From contig CAKVIC010000004.1 in the NCBI GenBank assembly GCA_934754655.1, positions 1-64,000 of the forward strand: DNA of 64,000 nucleotides, given 5' to 3'. Source of the DNA: an uncultured Candidatus Melainabacteria bacterium. GTDB taxonomy: Bacteria > Cyanobacteriota > Vampirovibrionia > Gastranaerophilales > Gastranaerophilaceae. The notes beneath the pieces are model-generated. The model did not search any database. It was not told where the DNA came from and saw nothing but the letters and a program-made list of their open reading frames with translations. This document shows, in pieces, positions 27,209 through 36,329 of the stretch; the stretch's first letter is position 1, and every line of letters begins with the position of its first letter. Both the position numbers and the translations under genes were made by a program.

Positions 27209-28300
27209 TTAATTTTCTACATATTCTTTCAAACGTTTACTACGATTTGGATGACGCAATTTTCTCAAAGCTTTTGCTTCAATTTGTCGAATACGTTCAC
27301 GAGTGACACCAAACAATTGTCCAACTTCTTCCAATGTCCTTTGACGACCATCATCCATACCAAAACGCAATCTTAAAACATCACGTTCACGTGCAGATAA
27401 TGTGCACAAAACTTCCGCCAAATCTTCACGCAATAATTCAGACGCAACTGTTTTTATTGGCGCATCCGCTTCTTTATCTTCTATAAAATCACCCAATCTT
27501 GAGTCTTCTTCCTTACCAATCGGTGTTTCCAATGACAAAGGCTCTTGAGCAATTTTTACAATTTCTCTCAATTTAGAAATTGAAACTCCCATCTCGGTTG
27601 CCAATTCCTCTTCGGTTGGCTTACGAGAAAGTTCTTGTGCCAGCCTACGAGTAACTTTCTTTAATTTATTAATCGTTTCAACCATGTGAACCGGAATACG
27701 AATAGTTCTTGCTTGATCTGCAATTGCTCTTGTAATAGCTTGTCTTATCCACCAAGTTGCATAAGTTGAAAATTTGAATCCTCTTTCGTGATCAAATTTT
27801 TCAGCAGCTCTGATTAAGCCCAAATTACCTTCTTGAATTAAATCCAAAAACAACATGCCACGTCCAACATATTTTTTTGCAATACTTACAACCAATCTTA
27901 AATTTGCTTGAATAAGTTTTCTTTTTGCAATAGCACCTGACGCACCACCTTGAATAATTTTACGCGCTAGTTCAATTTCTTCATTTGTTGATAATAATTT
28001 AATTCTACCAATTTCACGCAAATATAATCTAACAGGATCTTCAATCGCAAGTCCTTTTGCTGCGTCTGCATCAACTTCTGCCTCTACTGTTGAATCAGAA
28101 GTATCCATTATAAAGAAATCATCGTTTTTTATACCGCTCATTTTTGAAGTTTCAATAATATCTTCAATATTATCTGTACCCAAATCTGTTTCAATATAAT
28201 TTACCGTATCATCTTCTTTTTCAGAATCAAAATCTAGTAAATCAATGTTTTCTTCTTCCATACTTACTACTGATGTTCTTGAATTTCTTTTTTGAGTCAT
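27209..28300 (-). CDS. rpoD: Primary RNA polymerase sigma factor (sigma-70)
   Basis: Group 1 sigma-70, 363 aa. Region 1.2 is DPVRLYLREIGRIKLLSTNEEIELA; region 2 has RLVVSIAKKYVGRGMLFLDLIQEGNLGLIRAAEKFDHERGFKFSTYATWWIRQAITRA; region 3 has IRIPVHMVETINKL; region 4 has LRLRFGMDDGRQRTLEEVGQLFGVTRERIRQIE. The acidic N-terminus (region 1.1) is short, as in cyanobacterial SigA. It follows dnaG with a 1-bp overlap, the conserved macromolecular-synthesis operon order. Confidence 0.97.
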   Translation of the reverse strand: MTQKRNSRTSVVSMEEENIDLLDFDSEKEDDTVNYIETDLGTDNIEDIIETSKMSGIKNDDFFIMDTSDSTVEAEVDADAAKGLAIEDPVRLYLREIGRIKLLSTNEEIELARKIIQGGASGAIAKRKLIQANLRLVVSIAKKYVGRGMLFLDLIQEGNLGLIRAAEKFDHERGFKFSTYATWWIRQAITRAIADQARTIRIPVHMVETINKLKKVTRRLAQELSRKPTEEELATEMGVSISKLREIVKIAQEPLSLETPIGKEEDSRLGDFIEDKEADAPIKTVASELLREDLAEVLCTLSARERDVLRLRFGMDDGRQRTLEEVGQLFGVTRERIRQIEAKALRKLRHPNRSKRLKEYVEN

Positions 28301-30192
28301 TATTTATTATCTCCAGTTCTTAACTTAATTTTATCTCTAAGTTGTATTTGTAATTTTAAGGCTTCTAGATCATTGTTATTAACTTCACGATATTGTTTCC
28401 TTAACTTTTCAGATTCTTGTTCTACATAATACTTTTTTAACCTGAATATATTTTCCCTTACAGCATTCTCCAATTCATTCGCATCAAGACCGTTAAATGC
28501 TTCTGACATTTGTACTAAATCTGTAATTATTTGGGTTAAATTATCATCCTCAATGAATTCCGTATATAATTGTTTAGTTAATTCCCTAACATTATTTATT
28601 GTACAAGCCAATTTGTCAATTGTATCTTTTACAATTATTAACGTTTCATCTTGAATAATATTTTCTGGTAACAATTCTTTTAATTTTGAATAATTATTAG
28701 AACTATTATCTGATAAAAAAACGCTCAATAAATTTTTTTGCGCTTTTATTTCAAATTGTGAAGAATTTGTTACAGAATTATTTTTTGATTGTGGCAAAAC
28801 TATGTTACGAGGCTCGTTTGAGCGTTTATTCAACTCTTTTAAAATAGCATTTTCATTAATTTCCAATATAGACGATACCATTTTTACATATTCAGTTTGA
28901 ATAATTTTGTTATTAATATCCTTTAAAATATCCATAACTGTCGTTGCTAACTCAGATTTTTCTTGCGGAGTTTTTGCTAAATTATGTTCTTTTAATGCAT
29001 TATTTAACAAAAAATCTATCAAAAGTGGCGCGTCTTTTATATATTGTTGAAAAGCTTCCCCACCGGCAGTTCGTATAAATTCGTCGGGATCTTTGCCTTG
29101 AGGTGGAGAAACAACACGGATTTCACATGCATATTTATTATCTAATTGAGATGAAGAAATATGGCTTTCATCAAATTGTTTAATATTACCAATAGCTGAA
29201 ATAGTTGATTTTATTACATCACTACCTCGTTTAGTTGCTTTTACTCCAGCAGAATCTGTATCAAAAGAAAGATATATCCTACGACTTTTTGTATATCTTG
29301 ATAACAAACGTACATGCTCTGAAGTCAACGCTGTTCCACAAGCAGCAACTGCATTTGAAACGCCATTAGATTGAGCTGTTATAACATCAAAATATCCTTC
29401 CATAATAACGACAGAATCATTTGCTTTGATTGATTCTTCTGCCGTGTAAAGCCCGAATAAAACCTTACTTTTGTTATAAATTAAAGAATCGGAAGAATTT
29501 AGATATTTTGCACTTTGGTCTTTCTCTAAAGTTCTAGCACCAAAAGCAATAAACTCACCTTTTTCATTTTGAATCGGAACAATTACGCGGTTTCTGAATC
29601 TATCAATCCAACCACCTTTATTACCTTTTATAATCAATCCGGCTTTTTCCAAAACATCATCATTAAATTCTTTGTTTAATTCTTTATAAAGTGCATCATA
29701 CTTGTTTGGCGCCCAACCAAGCATAAATTTGTCAACAACCTCATCTGAAATATTTCGCCCTTTTAAATAAGTCATTCCTTTATTTGAATCAATTCCAGCT
29801 TTTAATTGTTGATTATAATATTTTGCAGCTTTCGTGCAAGCCTTTATCATGCTAGTTTTTAATTCCTTAGATGCATTAGATTTCTGAAACTTGCTAGGAA
29901 TTTCAATCCCGAACTCATCAGCAAGTTCAAATATAACATCTTTATATTCACGATTTTGAATTTTTACAAGAAAATTAAGAGCATCACCACCTGCACCGCA
30001 AGAAAAACACTTATAAATCCCTTTTGACGGACTTACAGACATTGACGGCTTTTTATCATTGTGAAAAGGACATAACCCCCAGTAATTTGCACCACTTTTT
30101 TTTAAGTCAACATAACGCGATACGACATCAACAATATCCAACCGATCTTTTATTAGTGAAATTACTTCTTCAAACGAACTTGCAACTACCAT
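28300..30192 (-). CDS. dnaG: DNA primase
   Basis: Synthesises RNA primers for replication; 630 aa. The N-terminal CHC2 zinc ribbon uses C41, H44, C62 and C65 (CPFHNDKKPS...YKCFSCGAGG). The catalytic core has RNRVIVPIQNEKGEFIAFGAR, and the TOPRIM domain has VVIMEGYFDVITAQ and SFDTDSAGVKATKR. A helical C-terminal region would bind the DnaB helicase. It precedes rpoD. No Shine-Dalgarno sequence precedes the ATG, and a TAAAAT box lies 6 bp upstream, so it may be leaderless. Confidence 0.96.
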   Translation of the reverse strand: MVVASSFEEVISLIKDRLDIVDVVSRYVDLKKSGANYWGLCPFHNDKKPSMSVSPSKGIYKCFSCGAGGDALNFLVKIQNREYKDVIFELADEFGIEIPSKFQKSNASKELKTSMIKACTKAAKYYNQQLKAGIDSNKGMTYLKGRNISDEVVDKFMLGWAPNKYDALYKELNKEFNDDVLEKAGLIIKGNKGGWIDRFRNRVIVPIQNEKGEFIAFGARTLEKDQSAKYLNSSDSLIYNKSKVLFGLYTAEESIKANDSVVIMEGYFDVITAQSNGVSNAVAACGTALTSEHVRLLSRYTKSRRIYLSFDTDSAGVKATKRGSDVIKSTISAIGNIKQFDESHISSSQLDNKYACEIRVVSPPQGKDPDEFIRTAGGEAFQQYIKDAPLLIDFLLNNALKEHNLAKTPQEKSELATTVMDILKDINNKIIQTEYVKMVSSILEINENAILKELNKRSNEPRNIVLPQSKNNSVTNSSQFEIKAQKNLLSVFLSDNSSNNYSKLKELLPENIIQDETLIIVKDTIDKLACTINNVRELTKQLYTEFIEDDNLTQIITDLVQMSEAFNGLDANELENAVRENIFRLKKYYVEQESEKLRKQYREVNNNDLEALKLQIQLRDKIKLRTGDNK

Positions 30193-30258
30193 AATGACAT
30201 TTTAGCATAAAAATAATAAAAATATTATAACTATAAACTTAATGTTTTACTGCTAATT

Positions 30259-30340
30259 ATCTAAATCTGCGTCTTGGATTTAATTAATACAAAGCTCTAC
30301 GCCGGCAAAATGCTGAAAACAAGTTCAGCCATGTCGTTCA
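30259..30340. repeat. Degenerate repeat unit next to a GC-rich stretch
   Basis: AAATCTGCGTCTTGGATTT (30261-30279), which also flanks the GC-rich element at 53348, is followed by a decayed type-2 unit (CTCTACGCCGGCAAAATGC at about 30296). The following 200 bp (30340-30540) are more GC-rich than the surroundings and full of GCTCGCTCGC-like words. A 60-codon open frame there has no ribosome-binding site and is not called. Confidence 0.55.
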
Positions 30341-30551
30341 AAATCGACAATAAAATAAACCCTTCCGCAGGAGTTCCAATTTCTTGTTTTAAATGAAGCG
30401 AGTAACGAGGCTCGTGTCTTGCTCGCTCGCGTTTAACGGCAATTCCGCGTTTTGTTTTCAGCAATTTCATCGCTTCCAAACAAAAACGCTCCAGCCTCAG
30501 CTCGCTCGCGCAACTCGCAATTTACGACTTCTCGCCACTATCTCAACCCAT

Positions 30552-30585
30552 AAAAAAAGACCCATCTAACGATGAGTCTTTTTTA
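30552..30585 (-). terminator. Terminator after tRNA-Gly
   Basis: AAAAAAGACTCATC pairs with GATGGGTCTTTTTT (minus strand) around a 4-nt loop, with a T-run, immediately downstream of the tRNA. Confidence 0.85.
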
Positions 30586-30660
30586 TGGAGCGGGAGACGA
30601 GGCTCGAACTCGCGACATCCTCCTTGGCAAGGAGGCATTCTACCACTGAATTACCCCCGC
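30586..30660 (-). tRNA. tRNA-Gly (GCC)
   Basis: A cloverleaf is readable on the minus strand: acceptor GCGGGGG paired with CTCCCGC, a D-arm with TTCAGTGGTAGAA, anticodon arm CCTCCTTGCCAAGGAGG with anticodon GCC, and a T-arm with GAGTTCGAGCCTC. The 3' CCA is encoded. It is 75 nt long with its own terminator. Confidence 0.96.
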
Positions 30661-30756
30661 TCGGTATGTTATTATCATACATGCTCAATATTTTAAGTCA
30701 AGCAAATTTTTAGTATAATTACTAATTATAAAACTTATCACGCATTACGCTTGAAT

Positions 30757-31044
30757 TTATGCAATAACATCTAAACCTTGCTTTTCAGATTTCTGTTGCT
30801 TTTTTAGTTTTTCAAGCATTGCTTTTGAATATCTATAATTAAAACTATCCTTCGCCATTTGCAATTCAAGTTCTGTATCTTTTGCCGCCAACGCTCTAAA
30901 AGCCATGCCAGATTCAGGAGTGCCGTTTTGTGATGCGCTACCCAATAAATTCATACGAGAATTTGCACCCATCATCATTGAATATGCTGAATTATTCATC
31001 ATCATTGTATAATATGACATCATTATAGAATTTACGACTGACAT
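30757..31044 (-). CDS. Met-rich small protein of unknown function
   Basis: A 95-aa protein beginning MSVVNSIMMSYYTMMMNNSA; nine methionines fall in the first 26 residues. The N-terminal third is neutral and Met/Ser/Tyr-rich; the rest is a charged helix (ALAAKDTELELQMAKDSFNYRYSKAMLEKLKKQQK). The start has AGGAGAAA. It is a monocistronic gene between tRNA-Gly and the tagged metallopeptidase-like gene. I do not recognise it. Confidence 0.6.
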   Translation of the reverse strand: MSVVNSIMMSYYTMMMNNSAYSMMMGANSRMNLLGSASQNGTPESGMAFRALAAKDTELELQMAKDSFNYRYSKAMLEKLKKQQKSEKQGLDVIA

Positions 31045-31114
31045 TTACAATTTCTCCTAACTACAAATTTAGTATAACATTTTTTTCACACTTCGTAAAG
31101 CCCATATAAATGCG

Positions 31115-32098
31115 TTATTTTTTTGTAAAATATAACAAATCTTGGATTTTTTTCTCTAAACATTCTATATTTCCATTAAAAATTGCGCAATTTGTATAAT
31201 ATAAATCTTTAGAAAGAACTTTACAAACTGGATGTTCTTCTATCAATGTGATTATATTTTTACCGGCATTAAGAAAAGGATCCCTCTGTTGCGCATGCTT
31301 TAACGCATTTCCCAATCTTTCCCAAAGGCTTTGTACGGGACTTACATCGACATAAGAACTTTTTAACGTTTTTAGTTTTTCACTTTTACATGCTATATCG
31401 ATATCCTCATGGTACAAAAGTATATCAGCAATTACTCTAGCATTATATTCTGCAAAATATTCTACTAAATTTTTTTGTGCATATAAACCATTCTTTGTAG
31501 GGATTAGCCAATCAACAGGTTTTCGCAAAAATTTTGGAACTTGTGTTTTTATTGCATATTTTTCAGGTGATATTAAATATTCTGTTGGTTTTAATTGCTT
31601 TAATTTTTCAAAAATTATATTGGCTTCATATTTACCAAATTTCAAACATAAATTATTAAAATGAGCAGCATGTGAAAACTCATGAAGGTATGTTTGTAAA
31701 AAATGCCTTGTTTCCGGATGAAAATTCCCCTGACTTTCTTCTAATATATTTTGTTTTTTTAAATTTCTAAATTCTTCATAGTAGGAATTTATCTTAACTT
31801 TATTAGAATATTGTTCAAATATTCCTAAAACTTTGCGATCATTTTGTGAAAATTCAAAAGAAAGCGGTAATTCAAAGCCGGCTTTTTTAAATATATTTGC
31901 TACTTGTTTAACACACCATGCAACGGTATTACTTCCTCTAAATGTTGCTGACAAATTGTAATTATTTAACAATTCTTTTGAAATCTTTGTATAATCGCAA
32001 GGCGACATATTCTCAACAGCCTTAATTTCTTTTGATGTTAAACCTTTTTGAAAGTTAACCGATTTTCCATTCTGAAAATTATTTGTTGTTATTCTCAT
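31115..32098 (-). CDS. Tagged HExxH metallopeptidase-like protein
   Basis: A 327-aa protein. The zinc-protease motif HEFSH (H139, E140, H143) lies in FLQTYLHEFSHAAHFNN, and an acidic candidate third ligand follows in NLVEYFAEYNAR (E213 or E217), the gluzincin-like layout. The N-terminus MRITTNNFQNGKSVNFQKG has both halves of the tag. There is no classical signal peptide or membrane helix. It follows the 192-aa tagged protein by 11 bp, so they form an operon. Substrate unknown; a toxin- or effector-type protease is possible but inferred. Confidence 0.6.
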   Translation of the reverse strand: MRITTNNFQNGKSVNFQKGLTSKEIKAVENMSPCDYTKISKELLNNYNLSATFRGSNTVAWCVKQVANIFKKAGFELPLSFEFSQNDRKVLGIFEQYSNKVKINSYYEEFRNLKKQNILEESQGNFHPETRHFLQTYLHEFSHAAHFNNLCLKFGKYEANIIFEKLKQLKPTEYLISPEKYAIKTQVPKFLRKPVDWLIPTKNGLYAQKNLVEYFAEYNARVIADILLYHEDIDIACKSEKLKTLKSSYVDVSPVQSLWERLGNALKHAQQRDPFLNAGKNIITLIEEHPVCKVLSKDLYYTNCAIFNGNIECLEKKIQDLLYFTKK

Positions 32099-32109
32099 AA
32101 TACCACCAC

Positions 32110-32688
32110 TTAATTATTAAACTTTTTTCTAAATGTATCAAATACTGATTCTTTGCCTTTTGTTAAACCGTCACCAATCTCGCAAAATTCACCTTTTTTA
32201 TCGTAACGATAAAAGCTAAATGGTCTTAATTTTCTTCCTGCACAAATGCTTACATCAGCGCGTAAAATACCATCTTTATAAAATTTTCCTTCCAGTTCAT
32301 TATTAAAACAATCTTTATATGTTTTCTCAGTTATTAATCCATTCTTAAATCTTTGGGTTTCAATCATTTCATAACCTGTTTTACCTTTTTGTCCAGTACT
32401 ACGGCAAAGCTCACCTGTAAATTTCTCATCGTTCTTATTTAGAATAATCCCATCTTTTAATTTAAGCTCTTTTTCTTTCAACAAAGCTTCAAAAGTTTTT
32501 CTTGGCGGTTTTTTACACACAGCCTGGATTCGATAAATTAAAACTCCGCTTGCACACAAAGCAGTTAAAGCCACGGCTGATTTTAAAATCCCATTTTTAA
32601 TTTGCTTTTTCTTGCTTTGTTCATTTTTATCAGCATTATTAGAACTATACTTATAAGTATTTAAAAAACTCACATTACTAATATGCAT
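32110..32688 (-). CDS. Tagged single-pass membrane protein
   Basis: A 192-aa protein I do not recognise. It begins MHISNVSFLNTYKYSSN (tag-like), then a basic stretch and one membrane helix (about 35-52, AVALTALCASGVLIYRI). The C-terminal part has strand-rich repeats with G-x-Y/F and K-D-G (LKDGIILNKNDEKFTGEL; GKFYKDGILRADV), reminiscent of MORN-like or toxin-antidote beta repeats. The start has GGGGTG upstream. It is first in a two-gene operon with the HExxH protein, which it might anchor or inhibit. Confidence 0.55.
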   Translation of the reverse strand: MHISNVSFLNTYKYSSNNADKNEQSKKKQIKNGILKSAVALTALCASGVLIYRIQAVCKKPPRKTFEALLKEKELKLKDGIILNKNDEKFTGELCRSTGQKGKTGYEMIETQRFKNGLITEKTYKDCFNNELEGKFYKDGILRADVSICAGRKLRPFSFYRYDKKGEFCEIGDGLTKGKESVFDTFRKKFNN

Positions 32689-32795
32689 ACATACACCCCA
32701 TCTTTACATCCTAACATGAAACAATTTTTTTGTCAAGATAAAAACGCTTCCTGTAAGAGCAAAATAAAGCTTTTTACTTTTGTTAAATCAAAATT

Positions 32796-33365
32796 TTACA
32801 TCCAATCCGGATGATAATAAATCGTTATAGTATCCGAATCTTTAATTTTAACGTGACCGCCTTTTATAAAATTTGTCAGTGAACCTGTTGGTGGCAAAGG
32901 AGTTAGCGCCCATTTTATCGGATAAACAATTAGACTTAAATCCAAACCAAATTTTTCATAACTTTGCGAAATTTGCGCTGGTCTTACATTTGGCACTTGA
33001 AAATCACCCAAAATCACGCTTGCAGGAATCCCATTCATACCATTTTTTATAATCGTTTCAACCTTTGCAGTTATTATTTCATTTTTATCAAGTAAAATTT
33101 TATGGTTGCAATAAACCGGCTTTACTGTTCTAAATTCAATTACTTGACCTTCAAACAAATTTTTTTCAGATTTTATATCAGAAGTAAATTTCAATTTTAT
33201 TGGAACGTAAGCAGTTGATTCATAGTTGTAAACCCTATTTATCAAAGGTTTTTGTGTATCAAGCAAAGTTTTATCCACAAAATCATCCTGAATAATCGCA
33301 AATGAATTTTGATTGCATAACCCGATTAAAATTACTACTAATATTATCTTAAAAAAATTATTCAT
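32796..33365 (-). CDS. Secreted protein of unknown function
   Basis: A 189-aa protein with an N-terminal signal peptide (MNNFFKIILVVILIGLCNQN, cleavage probably near SFA). The mature part is beta-rich with VPIKLKFTSDIKSEKNLFEGQVIEFRTVK and a C-terminal HVKIKDSDTITIYYH. I do not recognise the family. It overlaps the end of the upstream M48-like gene by 8 bp, so both are exported from the same operon. Confidence 0.6.
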   Translation of the reverse strand: MNNFFKIILVVILIGLCNQNSFAIIQDDFVDKTLLDTQKPLINRVYNYESTAYVPIKLKFTSDIKSEKNLFEGQVIEFRTVKPVYCNHKILLDKNEIITAKVETIIKNGMNGIPASVILGDFQVPNVRPAQISQSYEKFGLDLSLIVYPIKWALTPLPPTGSLTNFIKGGHVKIKDSDTITIYYHPDWM

Positions 33366-34050
33366 ACTTTAGATTTTCCTTTGAATTATTTTTAATTTTT
33401 TCTTGAAGCAACCTTCTATTATTTTGCGAGGTTAGCAGAAATCTTTGGTAGAATTCATTATTAATATACGTATTGTTCGCTAAATAATACGGATATTTTG
33501 TATAAATATATTCATAAATTATTGCAAGTCTTTTTGAAGTTAAATTTTTGGTCGAAATCGTATCATAACGTTTTTGTGGCGAAGTTTTTTGTATATAAGT
33601 AATAAGCGCAATTGGATTATAATCAGCTTTTACCATATAATCTACGGCTATTTTATCTGCAACTATTTCAAATTTTTTGGGTGAAGCTTTCATTTGCAAA
33701 GAACGCAACATACCCTTAAAAATACCATCATAAGAGCGCACCGCAAGCGCAATTTCTCTTGACAAAAACGCGGCAAGCTCATTTTCATCTGATACATATT
33801 TATAATCATTTGCATAAACAATAACTTGTCTTGAAGTTACGTTTTGGGCAGATTTCAAAAAATTCTTTTTTTCATTTAATCCATAAACAAAAACCACGGG
33901 TTCTTTAATCTGATTGGAATTCATAATTTTTGCCCCGCATAAATCGATTTGGTTTTGCACATTTTTTTCGTGCAATAAAGTTCCGTCATTTGCAAATCCA
34001 GTATTTACAAATGTTAGCAAAAACAACATCGTAACCAAAAATCTTTTCAT
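33358..34050 (-). CDS. M48-like periplasmic protein lacking the zinc histidines
   Basis: A 230-aa secreted protein (signal peptide MKRFLVTMLFLLTFVNTGFA). The segment ENELAAFLSREIALAV (89-104) lines up with the ELAAVLAHEIAHV helix of M48 peptidases, but both zinc histidines are replaced (R98, L102) while E99 is kept. The downstream KFEIVADKIAVDYMVKADYNP matches the E..AD glutamate helix (E128, D132). It is therefore probably a non-catalytic M48 relative, for example a chaperone-like or binding protein. The start has GGAGAG. Confidence 0.6.
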   Translation of the reverse strand: MKRFLVTMLFLLTFVNTGFANDGTLLHEKNVQNQIDLCGAKIMNSNQIKEPVVFVYGLNEKKNFLKSAQNVTSRQVIVYANDYKYVSDENELAAFLSREIALAVRSYDGIFKGMLRSLQMKASPKKFEIVADKIAVDYMVKADYNPIALITYIQKTSPQKRYDTISTKNLTSKRLAIIYEYIYTKYPYYLANNTYINNEFYQRFLLTSQNNRRLLQEKIKNNSKENLKYE

Positions 34051-34110
34051 AAATACTCTCCATAAAATTATTAACGAAATTATACACGATATAACACGCC
34101 AAAAGCAAGC

Positions 34111-34965
34111 CTAACCATTTATACTAAAATAGATTTCTTTCAAGCGTTTTTTACTGATATGCGTATACAATTGTGTTGTAGAAACATCACTGTGTCCTAA
34201 AAGTTCTTGTACAACTCTTAAATCTGCGCCATTTTCAAGTAAGTGAGTCGCAAAACTATGTCTTAAAGTATGTGGCGAAATATTTTTATGAATCTCTTTT
34301 CCTTTTTTATGAATAAGGTTATAAACATCTTGTCGATTAATAATTCGACCAGATTCGCTTATTAAAAGTTGTTTTGTATTCAGATTAAATTTTTTTACAA
34401 GAAATTTTCTTAACTGAAAATACTCTTCCAATTTTTCTTTTGCTTTTTCGCCAAGTGGAATTATTCTTTCTTTAGAACCTTTTCCAAAACATCTTACGTA
34501 TTTTGACGTTAAATCAATGTCATAAAGTTTTAGATTGACAAGCTCTGAAACTCTTAATCCACAACTGTATAAAAGTTCAATTTCTGCTGATTCTGATAGT
34601 GTCAAATTAGATTTCAAAATTTCTTCAATCTCTTTAACTGTCATGACTTTAGGAAGTCTTTTAGGAATTTTAGGTTGTTCAATTGTTGATGCCGGATTAA
34701 TTTTCAAAAAATTCATTGCACTCGTCCACTTGAAAAATCCTCGCAAGGATGCGATTTTTCTAATAACACTTGTTGGCGAAAGTTTTTTTTCTTTCAAATG
34801 TAAAATATAATGATTAATGTCAATTCGCGTAATTTCTGATAAAGAATCCGTATTAACAAATTGTGCAAAAAAATACAAATCACTTTTGTACGCCTCAATT
34901 GTGTTCAAAGAAAGCCCTTTTTCTAATTCCAAATATTCAAGGTATTGTGAAATTAAATCGTACAA
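34111..34965 (-). CDS. xerD: Tyrosine recombinase XerD-like
   Basis: Site-specific recombinase of 284 aa, likely resolving chromosome dimers. The N-terminal SAM-like core-binding domain starts YLEYLELEKGLSLNTIEAYKSDL. Catalytic residues R138, K162, H232, R235, H258 and Y267 are all present (CGLRVSEL; GKGSKERIIPL; HTLRHSFATHLL; LLGHSDVSTTQLYTH). The frame begins at a TTG with GAGG upstream. Length is typical of XerC/XerD. No integron or phage genes surround it. Confidence 0.93.
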   Translation of the reverse strand: MYDLISQYLEYLELEKGLSLNTIEAYKSDLYFFAQFVNTDSLSEITRIDINHYILHLKEKKLSPTSVIRKIASLRGFFKWTSAMNFLKINPASTIEQPKIPKRLPKVMTVKEIEEILKSNLTLSESAEIELLYSCGLRVSELVNLKLYDIDLTSKYVRCFGKGSKERIIPLGEKAKEKLEEYFQLRKFLVKKFNLNTKQLLISESGRIINRQDVYNLIHKKGKEIHKNISPHTLRHSFATHLLENGADLRVVQELLGHSDVSTTQLYTHISKKRLKEIYFSING

Positions 34966-34985
34966 AATTAAAACCTCAGTAAAGA

Positions 34986-36329
34986 TTATAATCTTAAATA
35001 TGCTTCTCTAATAATATAATCTTCTAAATTCTTTTTCTCGGCAGAAGATAGTTTCATATCGTTTGTAATTATGCAAAACACACATTTTTTACCATTTTTT
35101 GTTGTTAAATATCCTGCAATTGAACTTATATCAGACAAAGTGCCGGTTTTTGCTTTTATATTATTTTTTAAAGGCAAAAGTCTTAAAGCAAGCGTTCCTT
35201 CACCGCTTGTCGGAAGATAAGTCATTACTTTGTTATCTTTGTTCGCTATCAAATAATCTGTAACAAAATCGGTATAAACCAAGTTATTTTTAGAAACTCC
35301 ACTTGAATCTACCATGCGAATTCTAGAATTATCAATTTTATTTTTTACACAAAAATCGTTAAACATTTTTATGCCTGCATAATCAGTTCCGGTTGCAATT
35401 TGACAATATTTTGCTCCTGCAAGCTTAAACAGTGTTTCTGAAACCATGTTATTACTATTTTTCAAAACATCTTCAAGTGCAATCGATATATCATGCGTAA
35501 TTTCAAACTCCGGCTTATCAAAAGGTTCAAGCGCTCCTTCAGTTAAAGGTTCTTTTAAATAAATATTTTTGTTTTGAAGAGCAAGCGCGAGTTGTACTTC
35601 AAAATATTTTTTTAAATCATTAACAGGAATTGTAATGCACGTAGGACGCGCTACTGTTCCCGATAATATCAAAGTATTTGATGATATTGAATTATCACGA
35701 TTAATTTTAATGTCATTTTTATCAGAAGTTATTATATTATTAAAAAACACTATAGGATATTTGCTTGGATTGATAATTGTTGCAATTTGCCCTTTTTCTG
35801 CCGGCATGATAGTCAATTTAATTAAATTTTTATCTAAATTATATGAGCCAAATCTAACCATTGAAGGATTTAAATCGTCATCCCATTGCCAACCTTCGCC
35901 CCAAGTACGATTATCAAGAATTTTGCTATCAATGTACATTTTTTCAGTACCCTTTGAAATATATTTGACAAAATTTCTAATATCAGAAGTGGTTAAATAA
36001 GGGTCAGCGCCTAATTTAAGCAAATATGCGCCACTTTTTTTCTGATAAAGCTTTGTTGAAAATTTATAATCTTCACCTAAAGTTTCGTAAATCGCAGGTG
36101 TTGTTAAAATTTTTTGTACTGAAGCCGGATTCATCAAAATTTTATCATTTAATTTGTATAATACTTTTCCGGTTTGAACATTTTTTATTGAAATAGAAAT
36201 GCAATCAGTGTCAACACCTAAATCTTTTATGACACTTGTAAAATCAGTTTTCGTTTTTTGTGCATAAGAAGTTGTTGTTGATAAAAGCATTATCAAAAAA
36301 AGTAAACTAAATGTTATAAATTTTTTCAT
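34986..36329 (-). CDS. dacB: D-alanyl-D-alanine carboxypeptidase/endopeptidase (PBP4, S13)
   Basis: Low-molecular-weight penicillin-binding protein, 447 aa, secreted by a signal peptide (MKKFITFSLLFLIMLLSTTT, cleavage near SYA). The active-site triad is S70-x-x-K73 (NPASVQK), SNN in LKNSNNMVSETL and KTG in KAKTGTLSDI. An extra domain between SxxK and SxN is typical of S13. It trims peptidoglycan in the periplasm. Its start overlaps the nitrilase gene by 4 bp. Confidence 0.92.
   Translation of the reverse strand: MKKFITFSLLFLIMLLSTTTSYAQKTKTDFTSVIKDLGVDTDCISISIKNVQTGKVLYKLNDKILMNPASVQKILTTPAIYETLGEDYKFSTKLYQKKSGAYLLKLGADPYLTTSDIRNFVKYISKGTEKMYIDSKILDNRTWGEGWQWDDDLNPSMVRFGSYNLDKNLIKLTIMPAEKGQIATIINPSKYPIVFFNNIITSDKNDIKINRDNSISSNTLILSGTVARPTCITIPVNDLKKYFEVQLALALQNKNIYLKEPLTEGALEPFDKPEFEITHDISIALEDVLKNSNNMVSETLFKLAGAKYCQIATGTDYAGIKMFNDFCVKNKIDNSRIRMVDSSGVSKNNLVYTDFVTDYLIANKDNKVMTYLPTSGEGTLALRLLPLKNNIKAKTGTLSDISSIAGYLTTKNGKKCVFCIITNDMKLSSAEKKNLEDYIIREAYLRL

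Noticed and set aside
30297..30479. 60-codon open frame near tRNA-Gly
   Set aside because: No ribosome-binding site, starts in a repeat, and lies in an unexplained GC-richer stretch; no recognisable product.
34111..34965. XerD-like gene as the recombinase of a mobile island
   Set aside because: It has all XerD features and sits among housekeeping envelope genes with no attachment-site repeats.
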